Shown in pieces: positions 1 through 6,610 of a DNA stretch of 12,446 nt. The translations under genes were made by a program, and so were the position numbers. The first letter of the stretch is position 1. The number at the start of each line of letters is the position of its first letter. Below the pieces are notes generated by a model. That model made no database searches. It was not told where the DNA came from and was given only the letters and a program-made list of their open reading frames with translations. This DNA is from an uncultured Bacilli bacterium (lineage in GTDB: Bacteria; Bacillota_I; Bacilli_A; RF39; UBA660): NCBI GenBank assembly GCA_947589695.1, contig CANQBY010000021.1, positions 1 to 12,446 of the forward strand. Direction: 5' to 3'.

Positions 1-101
1 ATTTAACTTATTATACTCTAATCAGACTTATTTCAGTTTTTTTATTAAAAACAGAATTTCAAATGAAAATTAACGTTAGAAGATAAACAAGAATAATTAA
101 A
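1..101. other. Upstream non-coding stretch, no recognisable feature
   Basis: AT-rich sequence before the first promoter. I see no convincing ORF, tRNA or strong hairpin here. The only symmetry is a weak A/T pairing near 36-52 and a short TAACGTTA palindrome near 71-78. It may be the 3' flank of a gene outside the window. Confidence 0.4.
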
Positions 102-130
102 TTGCAAATAGATTTATAATGTGTTAAAAT
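102..130 (+). promoter_or_regulatory. Sigma-A-type promoter of the thioredoxin-like gene
   Basis: TTGCAA (102-107), a 17-nt spacer and TAAAAT (125-130), with an extended TG at 122-123. The predicted transcription start is near 137, which gives a leader of about 16 nt. That excludes the upstream TTG/ATG codons at 132-137 as starts and supports ATG 153. Confidence 0.6.
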
Positions 131-152
131 ATTGATGAAAGGATATGATGTT

Positions 153-683
153 ATGGCTTCTAAAAAAAATAAGAAATCGCTAACTAATCCTAAAGATTAC
201 TTAGTAAAAATAGGACTAGTAATACTTCTTATCCTTATTCTCATTTATTCTTATATGTGGTATCACGTTAAAGAACAAGAAAAATATCAAACTAGTTATT
301 TAATTAGTTCTAATACTATAAGTAACGAAATGACTGAAATAAACGAAATTGATGCTGTCTTATCTGAAACACCTAATGATTATTTTGTTTATATTAGTTA
401 TACTAAAGATCAAAAAATATATGATTTAGAAAAAGATTTAAAACCAATAATTACTAATTATGACTTACATAATAATTTCTATTACTTAAATGTTACTGAT
501 ATTCAAGATAAAAATAATAAATATCTAAAAGATATCGCTAATAAATTAAATATTGAGCCTTCTAAGCTACCTAAAGTTCCTATCATTCTTTATTTTAGTG
601 ATGGTAAATTAGTTACTGATGGTGTTTACACCGCGAAAGAATTTAAAAATTTACTTGAAGAACAAGGTTTTGAAGAAATGTAA
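153..683 (+). CDS. Membrane-anchored thioredoxin-fold-like protein lacking cysteines
   Basis: Predicted 176-aa protein. The start is ATG 153, because GAAAGGA at 137-143 sits 9 nt upstream and the promoter's start site falls at about 137; an in-frame TTG/ATG at 132/135 would be virtually leaderless. A basic N-terminus (1-20) is followed by one membrane helix (about 18-36) and an exported domain (about 70-175). That domain has the look of a thioredoxin fold: a beta strand DYFVYISY, a helix, a strand NFYYLNVTD, then KVPIILYF with a candidate cis-proline at P143, DGK and a final helix. The CxxC active site is replaced by about YTKDQK, and the protein has no cysteine at all, so redox chemistry is unlikely. 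A scaffold or binding role is inference. It is monocistronic and ends in a strong terminator. The fold assignment is by pattern only. Confidence 0.75.
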   Translation: MASKKNKKSLTNPKDYLVKIGLVILLILILIYSYMWYHVKEQEKYQTSYLISSNTISNEMTEINEIDAVLSETPNDYFVYISYTKDQKIYDLEKDLKPIITNYDLHNNFYYLNVTDIQDKNNKYLKDIANKLNIEPSKLPKVPIILYFSDGKLVTDGVYTAKEFKNLLEEQGFEEM

Positions 684-712
684 AAGGATTACCAATGTAA
701 TCCTTATTTTAT
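684..712 (+). terminator. Rho-independent terminator between convergent genes
   Basis: Perfect 9-bp stem AAGGATTAC (684-692), loop CAAT, GTAATCCTT (697-705), then a T-rich run (706-719). It starts directly after the plus-strand stop codon. The TAA stop of the converging minus-strand gene (706-704) lies inside the stem. In the minus direction the tail is TTTTACATTTC, so it may also terminate that gene, less strongly. Confidence 0.85.
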
Positions 713-1357
713 TTGTTTTAATTCTCTTACTAATTCTTTTAATTCCTGATTTGAAAATTCTTTATCTAACTCTACTGAATCTAAATTTTGATAATATTTT
801 TTATTCTTCATATAATCTTCTATTATTTCTAATTTTCGTTCTAATAAATATCTTTTCTCATTATTAATCGCCACGAAATTAACTACTTTAACATTATTTT
901 CTTTTTTATAACTAACTTTATCTTTTTCTAATGTTTCTTTCTTTACTCGAATATTTTCTAATTCTCTTTTTAAATAATTAATTTCTACTTTTAATATTTC
1001 TCCCAATTTATTATTTTTACTATATATATAAGTATTAACAAGCAAATCAACCAAACTCAATAAAGACCATATCACTAAAGCCCACGGCCATAATATCCAA
1101 CCGATTTTTACTAATCCAGCCATAATGAAAGCTAATGTATTAAAAAAGCCTATTACTCTTTTAGGATATTTACCTACAATTTCCAAAATATCCTCTAATT
1201 CATCTTCTTTATCTTCTAATTCCTGACTTATTAATTCTTCATCATTTTCAAGTACCACTATCTCTTTAATATTATCTTGATATTCTCTTTCAAAAAAACC
1301 ATCTAACTCATCCTGCACAAACACTTTATCTTTATTAAAAAACATACTCAGAAACAT
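704..1357 (-). CDS. YQDNI-family membrane/coiled-coil protein, copy 1 (unrecognised family)
   Basis: 217 aa, third of three tandem paralogues in transcription order. ATG 1357 is chosen over the in-frame ATG 1372 because a perfect GGAGGA (1370-1365) lies 7 nt before it. This start also puts the YQDNI motif at residues 26-30, exactly as in the other two copies. Architecture: N-terminal KVFVQDELDG (11-20) and YQDNI, an acidic helical stretch (about 31-62, rich in E/D/L), two hydrophobic segments (about 67-110) containing WILWPWALVIW, then a charged coiled-coil-like region (about 115-155), a conserved KRYLLERKLEII block (168-179) and a charged tail. There is no signal peptide; the N- and C-termini are probably on the same, cytoplasmic side. 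It is the most diverged of the three. The function is unknown and I do not recognise a named family. Confidence 0.75.
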   Translation of the reverse strand: MFLSMFFNKDKVFVQDELDGFFEREYQDNIKEIVVLENDEELISQELEDKEDELEDILEIVGKYPKRVIGFFNTLAFIMAGLVKIGWILWPWALVIWSLLSLVDLLVNTYIYSKNNKLGEILKVEINYLKRELENIRVKKETLEKDKVSYKKENNVKVVNFVAINNEKRYLLERKLEIIEDYMKNKKYYQNLDSVELDKEFSNQELKELVRELKQIK

Positions 1358-1392
1358 TAGAAAATCCTCCATCTCTTTAAAAAGTAGTTTTT

Positions 1393-1421
1393 ATTATATA
1401 TCTAATAACTTCAAAAGTCAA
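1393..1421 (-). promoter_or_regulatory. Promoter of YQDNI-family copy 1
   Basis: On the minus strand: TTGACT (1421-1416), a 17-nt spacer and TATAAT (1398-1393). It belongs to the same promoter series as 2200-2228 and 2901-2929. The -35 lies just downstream of the repeated terminator hairpin. Confidence 0.75.
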
Positions 1422-1424
1422 ATT

Positions 1425-1450
1425 AAAAGATACCCTTTTCGATATCTCTT
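1425..1450 (-). terminator. Repeated terminator hairpin upstream of copy 1
   Basis: Minus-strand AAGAGATATC (1450-1441), loop GAAAAG, GGTATCTTTT (1434-1425). This 10-bp stem has G-T pairs, and its 3' arm ends in a T run. The two stem arms are identical to those of the element at 2232-2257; only the loop differs. It is the first terminator available to copy 2, whose stop lies about 80 nt upstream. Confidence 0.6.
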
Positions 1451-1496
1451 TTTTTAAACTTAAAAGAACTCCTTCAAATGTTTTTTCCACCAAACC
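1451..1496 (-). pseudogene. Possible C-terminal remnant of a fourth YQDNI-family copy
   Basis: Between the stop of copy 2 and the repeated hairpin, one minus-strand frame reads GLVEKTFEGVLLSLKK. This resembles the C-terminus of copy 3 (KKVEEFILDLIKK) and of copy 2 (LVEDQESEKFVRALISK). It lies directly next to the same hairpin that follows copy 3, but the stop codon found there is missing and a TAA interrupts the frame just upstream (1499-1497). The position and match suggest a deletion scar of another copy. The stretch is very short, so chance similarity is possible. Confidence 0.35.
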
Positions 1497-1529
1497 TTAT
1501 GAAGTTTTTCAAATAATCTCTAACCATTA

Positions 1530-2174
1530 TTATCTTTCTTTACTAATTAAAGCTCTTACAAACTTTTCACTCTCTTGATCTTCAACTAAAGATAAAATAT
1601 CTTCAGCATTTTTTCCTTCAGCTCTACTATTTTTATATAAAACTAACAAATCTAATTGTTTTTCTAATAATTTCTTTTTTGCTCCATTATTTAAAGTTAC
1701 TAATTTACCCTTTGATTTTAAATTTTCTATTTCTAACTTCTCTAATAATTCTTTTTTATTATTTATTTCATCTTTTAAATAAGATATCACCATTTGAATA
1801 TCATCCATCTCTTTTTTAAGGTTTTTCTCATTTTGATAAGCATGTAAACCACAAACCACTAATAATGCCCATAAAATACAATCTAAAAATATTAGAGCAG
1901 ATAAAGCAAAAGGCATTCCTAATACCAAATATATAAAATTAAAAACAACTTCCGAAGCAAATACTGAATTTCTTATTAAATATACATTCTTCTCATTTTC
2001 TTCTAAATTATTTTCATAATTTTGACTTTCTTCTAATTTTTCTTTTAACACTCGTATATCTTCTTTAGTATTTAAAATTAAATCTATATTATCTTGATAT
2101 GGTACTTCATATATTCCTTCTTCACTATCATGAACAAGGACTTTTTCACCAATTTTAACATAATCCTTAATCAT
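1530..2174 (-). CDS. YQDNI-family membrane/coiled-coil protein, copy 2 (unrecognised family)
   Basis: 214 aa. ATG 2174 is chosen: GGGGGA (2186-2181) lies 6 nt upstream, the protein then begins MIKDYVK as copy 3 does, and the longer reading frame (from 2228) would run back through the -10 and -35 boxes. Layout: MIKDYVK, VLVHDSEEG (12-20), YQDNI (26-30), an acidic helical region (31-65), a hydrophobic hairpin (about 70-112), a charged coiled-coil-like segment (113-155), KKKLLEKQLDLLVLYKN (166-182) and the tail EKFVRALISKER. It is probably an inner-membrane protein with both ends in the cytoplasm. It has its own promoter, so it is not simply co-transcribed with copy 3. The function is unknown. 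Confidence 0.8.
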   Translation of the reverse strand: MIKDYVKIGEKVLVHDSEEGIYEVPYQDNIDLILNTKEDIRVLKEKLEESQNYENNLEENEKNVYLIRNSVFASEVVFNFIYLVLGMPFALSALIFLDCILWALLVVCGLHAYQNEKNLKKEMDDIQMVISYLKDEINNKKELLEKLEIENLKSKGKLVTLNNGAKKKLLEKQLDLLVLYKNSRAEGKNAEDILSLVEDQESEKFVRALISKER

Positions 2175-2199
2175 TATAATTCCCCCAAAAACAAAATTA

Positions 2200-2228
2200 A
2201 TTATACAACCAATAACTTTAAAAGTCAA
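2200..2228 (-). promoter_or_regulatory. Promoter of YQDNI-family copy 2
   Basis: On the minus strand: TTGACT (2228-2223), a 17-nt spacer and TATAAT (2205-2200), followed by the leader TAATTTTG...GGGGGA and ATG. This is a near-consensus sigma-A promoter. The -10 context TTGTATAATTAATTT is identical to that of copy 3. Confidence 0.85.
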
Positions 2229-2231
2229 ATT

Positions 2232-2257
2232 AAAAGATACCCTCTCCGATATCTCTT
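2232..2257 (-). terminator. Repeated terminator hairpin after YQDNI-family copy 3
   Basis: Minus-strand AAGAGATATC (2257-2248), loop GGAGAG, GGTATCTTTT (2241-2232). The TAA stop of copy 3 (2258-2256) overlaps the stem base. The next promoter's -35 begins only 4 nt after the hairpin, so terminator and promoter form one compact cassette, repeated at 1393-1450. Confidence 0.65.
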
Positions 2258-2873
2258 ATTTTTTTATTAAATCTAAAATAAATTCTTCAACTTTTTTATC
2301 TTCTAGTAAAGAAGTACTTTTTTCTTTTAAACTTAACTCGCGACAATTTTTATAAAAACTTAACAAATTTAATTTCTTTTCTAATAAATCTTTTTTCTCA
2401 TAATAATTAAAAGACTTCATTTCCACTGGTGGTGTTAAATCTGCCGTATCATCTTCAGCTAACTCTTTAAAAGATTCCTCTTTTTCATTTATTGACTCTT
2501 CTAAATAATCAATTTCTTCCAATGATTGTTTAACTTCTTTTTTCTTCCTTTTAACATCAATTTCTAAAATAGCTTGTATTCCCATCATAACAATTAATGA
2601 AACTATAAATCTTGCTATAATAACATTCTGAAAACAACATGTTAATAATTCCACTACTCCCAAAAATATTTGTAAAAATCTTCTAAATTTAATTGCAACT
2701 CGTAATTTATTTACCAACATTACTCGATAAATAAGTACCTTCTGCATTACTTCTATATCATGTTTTATTCCTAATACTTTATCTATATTATCCTGATAAT
2801 CTATCGCATACATGCCTTTTTCATCATCATGCACAAATACTCCCTCAGGAGTTTTAACATAATCTTTTATCAT
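2256..2873 (-). CDS. YQDNI-family membrane/coiled-coil protein, copy 3 (unrecognised family)
   Basis: 205 aa, first of the three tandem paralogues to be transcribed. The ATG start is preceded by a GGGGGAT ribosome binding site. Layout: MIKDYVK, VFVHDDEKG (12-20), YQDNI (26-30), a helical stretch (31-60), two hydrophobic segments (about 66-82 and 85-104; two adjacent cysteines, C79 and C80, lie in the first), a charged coiled-coil-like region (105-140), an acidic/proline linker DDTADLTPPVE (141-151), then EKKDLLEKKLNLLSFYKN (159-176) and the tail KKVEEFILDLIKK. No enzymatic motif was seen. The repeated VHD-YQDNI head, membrane hairpin and LLEKKL-LL-YKN tail define a lineage-specific family that I cannot name. 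Confidence 0.8.
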   Translation of the reverse strand: MIKDYVKTPEGVFVHDDEKGMYAIDYQDNIDKVLGIKHDIEVMQKVLIYRVMLVNKLRVAIKFRRFLQIFLGVVELLTCCFQNVIIARFIVSLIVMMGIQAILEIDVKRKKKEVKQSLEEIDYLEESINEKEESFKELAEDDTADLTPPVEMKSFNYYEKKDLLEKKLNLLSFYKNCRELSLKEKSTSLLEDKKVEEFILDLIKK

Positions 2874-2900
2874 TATAATCCCCCATCAAAAAACAAATTA

Positions 2901-2929
2901 ATTATACAACCCCCTATTCTAAAAGTCAA
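2901..2929 (-). promoter_or_regulatory. Promoter of YQDNI-family copy 3
   Basis: On the minus strand: TTGACT (2929-2924), a 17-nt spacer and TATAAT (2906-2901). It begins 5 nt after the nth stop codon. No proper terminator separates it from nth, so read-through from the housekeeping operon into this cluster is possible. Confidence 0.85.
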
Positions 2930-2934
2930 TTTCT

Positions 2935-3567
2935 TCAAAGTTTTTTTAACTTTGGATATTCCTTACATATATCTTTAAACTCACAGTTAGAACAATCCGG
3001 TTTAACCGCTTTACAATTATATCTGCCAAATAACACTAATTGATGATGTAATCTACTCCATTTATCTTTCGGAAATTTTTTCATTAATTTTTTCTCAATT
3101 GTTAAAACATCATCACTTGCTTTTACTAAACCTAAACGTTTGGCCACTCTAGCAACATGCGTATCAACTGCGATAGCTGCCTCATTATATAAATTAGATA
3201 ATACTACATTACAAGTTTTTCTTCCTACTCCCGGTAAACTTTCTAAATATTCTCGGTTATTAGGTACTTTCCCTTGATAATCTTGAGATAATCTTTCACT
3301 TATTGTTTTTAAATAATAAGCTTTTTTAGTATAAGAACCGCATGGTCTAATAATATCTTCAATTTCTTTTAAGGAAGCTTCTTTTAACCTAAAAATATCA
3401 TATTTTCTAAACAATTCTTTTGTTACTACATTTACTCTTTTATCAGTACACTGGGCACTCAAAACGGTAGCTATTAATAATTCATAATCTTTATTATAAT
3501 TTAATTCACATCTTGCATCCGGATAAAGTTTATCTAAACCCTCTATAATTATTTCACTCTTCATCAT
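2935..3567 (-). CDS. nth: Endonuclease III (DNA glycosylase/AP lyase)
   Basis: 210 aa, the usual length for the family. It removes oxidised pyrimidines from DNA and cleaves the AP site by beta-elimination in base-excision repair. The helix-hairpin-helix LPGVGRKTCNVV (111-122) contains catalytic Lys117, and VDTHV contains catalytic Asp135. The iron-sulphur loop C185-x6-C192-x2-C195-x5-C201 is complete, so a 4Fe-4S cluster is expected. The gene overlaps dnaD by 14 bases, which suggests translational coupling. Two consecutive ATGs (3567 and 3564) could serve as start, and no strong Shine-Dalgarno is visible. The stop is TGA. The dnaD-nth pairing is the arrangement known from Bacillus subtilis. 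Last gene of the mscL-miaA-cca-dnaD-nth operon. Confidence 0.97.
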   Translation of the reverse strand: MMKSEIIIEGLDKLYPDARCELNYNKDYELLIATVLSAQCTDKRVNVVTKELFRKYDIFRLKEASLKEIEDIIRPCGSYTKKAYYLKTISERLSQDYQGKVPNNREYLESLPGVGRKTCNVVLSNLYNEAAIAVDTHVARVAKRLGLVKASDDVLTIEKKLMKKFPKDKWSRLHHQLVLFGRYNCKAVKPDCSNCEFKDICKEYPKLKKL

Positions 3568-4177
3568 CTAACCAATTATAATCAAATAATTCCTTTCTCT
3601 CTTCATTCTTATTTTTATTTCTAACCTCTACATCATCTGCCGTTTTATATCCTTTTTTATTCCATTCAAATAATATTTTATCAATATAATTTAATTTCTT
3701 TACATCATGATAAACTGCTTCTTTTAAAGCTTTTTTAATTAATTCTTCACTAAAACCTTTTTCTAACCAAGCATTAATAATTTCATATTCCATAGAATTT
3801 AATGTTCTTCCAAACCCTTTTTCAAATTCACTATAAATATCAGTTTTAACTTCTTCTTTTTTTATTTCTTTATCTTCTTCTAAAATCATTTGATAAAAAT
3901 TATCTAAACTAACTTTTTCAATCATTCTTCCTTCAACATCTTTAGTTGTTATAATGGTCAATAATTTTTTTGAAATTAAATTATTAAAAGCCTTCAAAGC
4001 TTCTTCTAATTTCATATTAAGATTATGACTTAATCTTTCAATATCTAAAAAACTATTATCATTATCAAAATAAGTTAAAACTAAAAACTCTTCTAATGAT
4101 AAATTTAATTCTAAAGCTTTCTTAATAAATAACCCATTAGTAACATATTTAGTTGTTTTAAAAAATGTTGTATCCAT
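3554..4177 (-). CDS. dnaD: DnaD-family replication initiation/restart protein
   Basis: 207 aa from ATG 4177. The longer GTG reading (4186) is rejected because that GTG is part of the AGGTGG ribosome binding site. In Firmicutes, DnaD helps load the replicative helicase at origins and restart sites. The N-terminal winged-helix-like region (about 1-95) and C-terminal DnaD domain (about 112-185) are both present. The family signature appears as YIDKILFEWNKKGYKTADDV (164-183), and the protein ends in the conserved YNWL-type tail (200-203). The cca stop and this ATG share one base (TAATG), and the gene overlaps nth by 14 bases. The linker around 100-113 is very rich in E/K. Confidence 0.93.
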   Translation of the reverse strand: MDTTFFKTTKYVTNGLFIKKALELNLSLEEFLVLTYFDNDNSFLDIERLSHNLNMKLEEALKAFNNLISKKLLTIITTKDVEGRMIEKVSLDNFYQMILEEDKEIKKEEVKTDIYSEFEKGFGRTLNSMEYEIINAWLEKGFSEELIKKALKEAVYHDVKKLNYIDKILFEWNKKGYKTADDVEVRNKNKNEERKELFDYNWLDDEE

Positions 4178-5265
4178 TATCCCCACCTACTTTTATTATC
4201 TATTAAATATTTTTTTATAACAGCATTCTTATTATCTAATTTATCACTTAAAATTAAATCTTCTAATAAATCTAAAATCATTCCCACTTTTTTAGAATAA
4301 TCAATCTCTAATATTTTAACTATCTCTGAAGCTTTTATTTTAATATCTTTCTTATCTTTAATTTTTAAACTTTTATACATCTTACTAATATTTTTTTGAT
4401 TAAAATTTAAAATAGCTCCCGCCATTCTAGTTAAATAAAGTCCATATTTATAAATAACTTTTTTATTTATATCATTACCTTTAATTATTTCTTTAATTGC
4501 TTTAATATTTTCTTTTTCTTGTTTAGTAAATGGTAATTTATATTTAATTTCTATTTGAGCATACATTGCTTCCATATTTTTAATTGCCACAATATCTTGA
4601 TAACTTATACCTAAAATATCAGCAATCCCATATTCTTTTAATAATTCTAAACCTCTTTTTACATTTTCGGAAATTAAAATTTTATCTAATTCTTCTTTAA
4701 TTCTCGTTCCTGATAATTGGGCAATTTCTTTCTTATATTGCTTTATTTTTTCGCCTAATTCTTGATCAATTTGAAAATTTAAAACTGTTGCAATTCTAAT
4801 AGCTCTTAAAATTCTTAAAGGATCTTCTTTTAACTTATTATCCATATCCCCCACCATTTTTATGAGCATATTATTTAAATCATTACAACCATCCAGTAAA
4901 TCAATAATACTTCCTTTTTTATTCATACATATTGTATTGATAGTAAAATCTCTTCTATTTAAATCCACGAATAAATTATTAACATAATTATATTTAATTG
5001 GTCTTCTATTTTGATATTTAATTTCTTCTCTATAAGTAGTAATTTCAAAGTTATATTCTTTCCACTTAAACTCTATTCCCCCTAGATTCTTAGATGAAGC
5101 CCCCGGAAAAATACTTATCAGTTCTTTAGGCGTAGCATTAGTACATATATCTATATCATAAGTAGTTTTACCTACCAGCATATCTCTAGTATAACCACCC
5201 ACGATATAAGCTTCATATCCTTTTTTTTCAATCTTATCTAGAACCCAACTAATTTTTTTATTCAA
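4177..5265 (-). CDS. cca: CCA tRNA nucleotidyltransferase (class II)
   Basis: 362 aa. It builds or repairs the 3'-terminal CCA of tRNAs using CTP and ATP. Class II motifs in order: GGYTRD (23-28), the metal-binding DID (37-39), RRDFTIN (104-110), EDPLR (147-151) and GTRIKEELDKIL (186-197). The all-helical tRNA-binding body follows and is lysine-rich. No C-terminal HD domain is seen, as expected for the short Firmicutes type. The start is a TTG with AGGTGAT (5277-5271) 5 nt upstream; no earlier ATG fits. It lies 39 nt after miaA and overlaps dnaD by one base (TAATG). A CCA-only or A-only specialist cannot be excluded from sequence, but motif completeness favours the full enzyme. Confidence 0.93.
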   Translation of the reverse strand: MNKKISWVLDKIEKKGYEAYIVGGYTRDMLVGKTTYDIDICTNATPKELISIFPGASSKNLGGIEFKWKEYNFEITTYREEIKYQNRRPIKYNYVNNLFVDLNRRDFTINTICMNKKGSIIDLLDGCNDLNNMLIKMVGDMDNKLKEDPLRILRAIRIATVLNFQIDQELGEKIKQYKKEIAQLSGTRIKEELDKILISENVKRGLELLKEYGIADILGISYQDIVAIKNMEAMYAQIEIKYKLPFTKQEKENIKAIKEIIKGNDINKKVIYKYGLYLTRMAGAILNFNQKNISKMYKSLKIKDKKDIKIKASEIVKILEIDYSKKVGMILDLLEDLILSDKLDNKNAVIKKYLIDNKSRWG

Positions 5266-5304
5266 AAATTATCACCTACTAAAATTATATTTCTTAAAAT
5301 TATT

Positions 5305-6159
5305 TTAATTATTATTGATATAACTTATAACTTCCAGGGCTGTTTCCGAAAAATTATCAAAGTTAACTTTAAACCATTTAATATCCATCTGATTATTAAA
5401 CCAAGTATATTGTCTTTTCGCATAATGTCTGCTATTTTTCTTAATTAATTCTTTTGCTTCCTCTAAGGTTATCTCATCTCTAAAATATTTAAAAAGTTCT
5501 TTATAACCAATCGCGGTATCTAGTGCTTTAGATTTTTTATTTTTAAGGAAAAGATCTCTTGCTTCGTCCTCTAAACCCTCCAAAAACATATCATCTACTC
5601 GTTTATTTATTCGCTCATATAAAGTCTCTCTATCAGTTGTAAGGCCTATATAATAGGCTTGATATAAGGGATAACACTCTTGATTATTAAGTTCTTTTTT
5701 ATTTAAAAATCTTATCAATCTTTTACGATTATTTTTATGAATATTCATATTCTTATCTTTTTTTAAAGCTAAATTATAAAGTTCTTCATTACTTAAATCA
5801 TCATAAGTATTTGTATTATTATCTTCTTCTTGAAACACATAATTATATAAAGCTGCTTTTAAATATAATCCTGTTCCCCCGACCATAATAATATTTTTTG
5901 TCTTATATTCTTCTAATAATTTTCTAACATCTTTTTGATAATCATAAACAGTATAGTTTTCCTCTATATTTTTAATATCGAAAAGAAAGTGAGGAATTCC
6001 TTCTTTTTCACTTTCTTTAATTTTTGCTGTTCCAATATTCATTTCTTTATAAACTTGCATCGCATCACAATTAATAATTATCGCGTTATATTTTTTAGCA
6101 AGTTCAATACTAAGTTTCGTTTTACCTACTCCGGTTGGTCCAACAATTGCTACTATCAT
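5305..6159 (-). CDS. miaA: tRNA dimethylallyltransferase
   Basis: 284 aa, slightly short for the family (about 300). It transfers dimethylallyl from DMAPP to N6 of A37 in tRNAs reading UNN codons, giving i6A37. Motifs: P-loop GPTGVGKT (7-14), DAMQVY with the catalytic Asp32 (32-37), IGTAK (42-46), PHFLFD (56-61), YTVYDYQKD (69-77), GGTGLYLKA (94-102), AIGYKEL and the C-terminal KNSRHYAKRQYTWF block. Its ATG shares one base with the mscL stop (TAATG), with AAGGA about 6 nt upstream inside mscL. Its pathway partner miaB is in the same window at 7987-9402. Confidence 0.96.
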   Translation of the reverse strand: MIVAIVGPTGVGKTKLSIELAKKYNAIIINCDAMQVYKEMNIGTAKIKESEKEGIPHFLFDIKNIEENYTVYDYQKDVRKLLEEYKTKNIIMVGGTGLYLKAALYNYVFQEEDNNTNTYDDLSNEELYNLALKKDKNMNIHKNNRKRLIRFLNKKELNNQECYPLYQAYYIGLTTDRETLYERINKRVDDMFLEGLEDEARDLFLKNKKSKALDTAIGYKELFKYFRDEITLEEAKELIKKNSRHYAKRQYTWFNNQMDIKWFKVNFDNFSETALEVISYINNN

Positions 6160-6569
6160 TATTTTTCCTTATGATCTTTTGATTCTTTAAGTAAATCTCT
6201 AATTTCTTCTAATAATACGACATCAGCTGGTTTAGCTGGAGCTGCTGGTTTTTCTTCTTCTTTATGTTTTAAATGCATAAGTCTATTAACTATTTTTACT
6301 AAAGCAAAAATACAAATTGCGACAATTAGAAAGTCAATAATACTTTGAATAAAAGCCCCATACATAATCTTCGTATTTTTAAAAGTAATACTTAAATTTG
6401 AAAAATTAATACCCCCTAAAACTAAACCTAAAACCGGAGTCAAGATATTATTAACTAAACTAGTTACAATTGATGAAAAAGCACCACCCACAATAACACC
6501 GACAGCTAGATCAATTACATTTCCTCTAGCAATAAACTTTTTAAATTCTTCAATATTTTTTTTAATCAT
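6159..6569 (-). CDS. mscL: Large-conductance mechanosensitive channel
   Basis: 136 aa, normal length. It is a pentameric inner-membrane channel that opens under membrane tension to release solutes on hypo-osmotic shock. The amphipathic N-terminus and TM1 carry the family signature from FKKFIARGNVIDLAVGV onward (9-53), with the glycine/alanine-rich gate GVIVGGAF (24-31). TM2 spans about 70-96. The linker has an Ala/Pro-rich stretch (109-115) and the C-terminal bundle helix is VVLLEEIRDLLKE (117-129). A GAGGTG ribosome binding site lies at 6583-6578. First gene of the operon that continues through miaA. Confidence 0.97.
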   Translation of the reverse strand: MIKKNIEEFKKFIARGNVIDLAVGVIVGGAFSSIVTSLVNNILTPVLGLVLGGINFSNLSITFKNTKIMYGAFIQSIIDFLIVAICIFALVKIVNRLMHLKHKEEEKPAAPAKPADVVLLEEIRDLLKESKDHKEK

Positions 6570-6589
6570 AATTTTTACACCTCAATCAT

Positions 6590-6598
6590 ATTCTAACA
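6590..6598 (-). promoter_or_regulatory. Extended -10 promoter of the mscL-miaA-cca-dnaD-nth operon
   Basis: Minus-strand TGT followed by TAGAAT (6595-6590), about 20 nt before the mscL start. The region 17 nt upstream is a T run that belongs to the preceding terminator, so no good -35 is present. The extended TG would have to compensate. Confidence 0.4.
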
Positions 6599-6610
6599 TA
6601 TTTTTTATCT

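Noticed and set aside
619..867. Plus-strand 82-aa hydrophobic ORF
   Set aside because: It is a shadow of the thioredoxin-like gene's 3' end, the terminator and the antisense strand of YQDNI copy 1; it has no ribosome binding site and its hydrophobicity is a by-product of the opposite-strand E/K codons.
704..2873. Toxin-antitoxin or pore-forming toxin system for the YQDNI cluster
   Set aside because: The three genes are paralogues of similar size with no small partner gene, no toxin motif and no overlapping pair arrangement; nothing in the sequence supports it.
2936..2954. Inverted repeat CAAAGTT / AACTTTG at the end of nth as a terminator
   Set aside because: The 7-bp stem is A/T-rich, lies in coding sequence and is followed by AAGAAATTG rather than a T run; it also abuts the next promoter.
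2935..4177. Mollicutes-style genetic code (TGA as Trp)
   Set aside because: nth and dnaD end at TGA in positions that fit the family ends, and Trp is written as TGG throughout, so the standard bacterial code applies.
5289..5303. TTAAAATAATTTTAA palindrome between miaA and cca
   Set aside because: All A/T and without a loop; such palindromes are expected by chance at this base composition, and no T run follows.
5935..6174. Plus-strand ORF opposite miaA and mscL
   Set aside because: Lies antisense to the conserved P-loop end of miaA; no ribosome binding site and only AT-rich hydrophobic residues.
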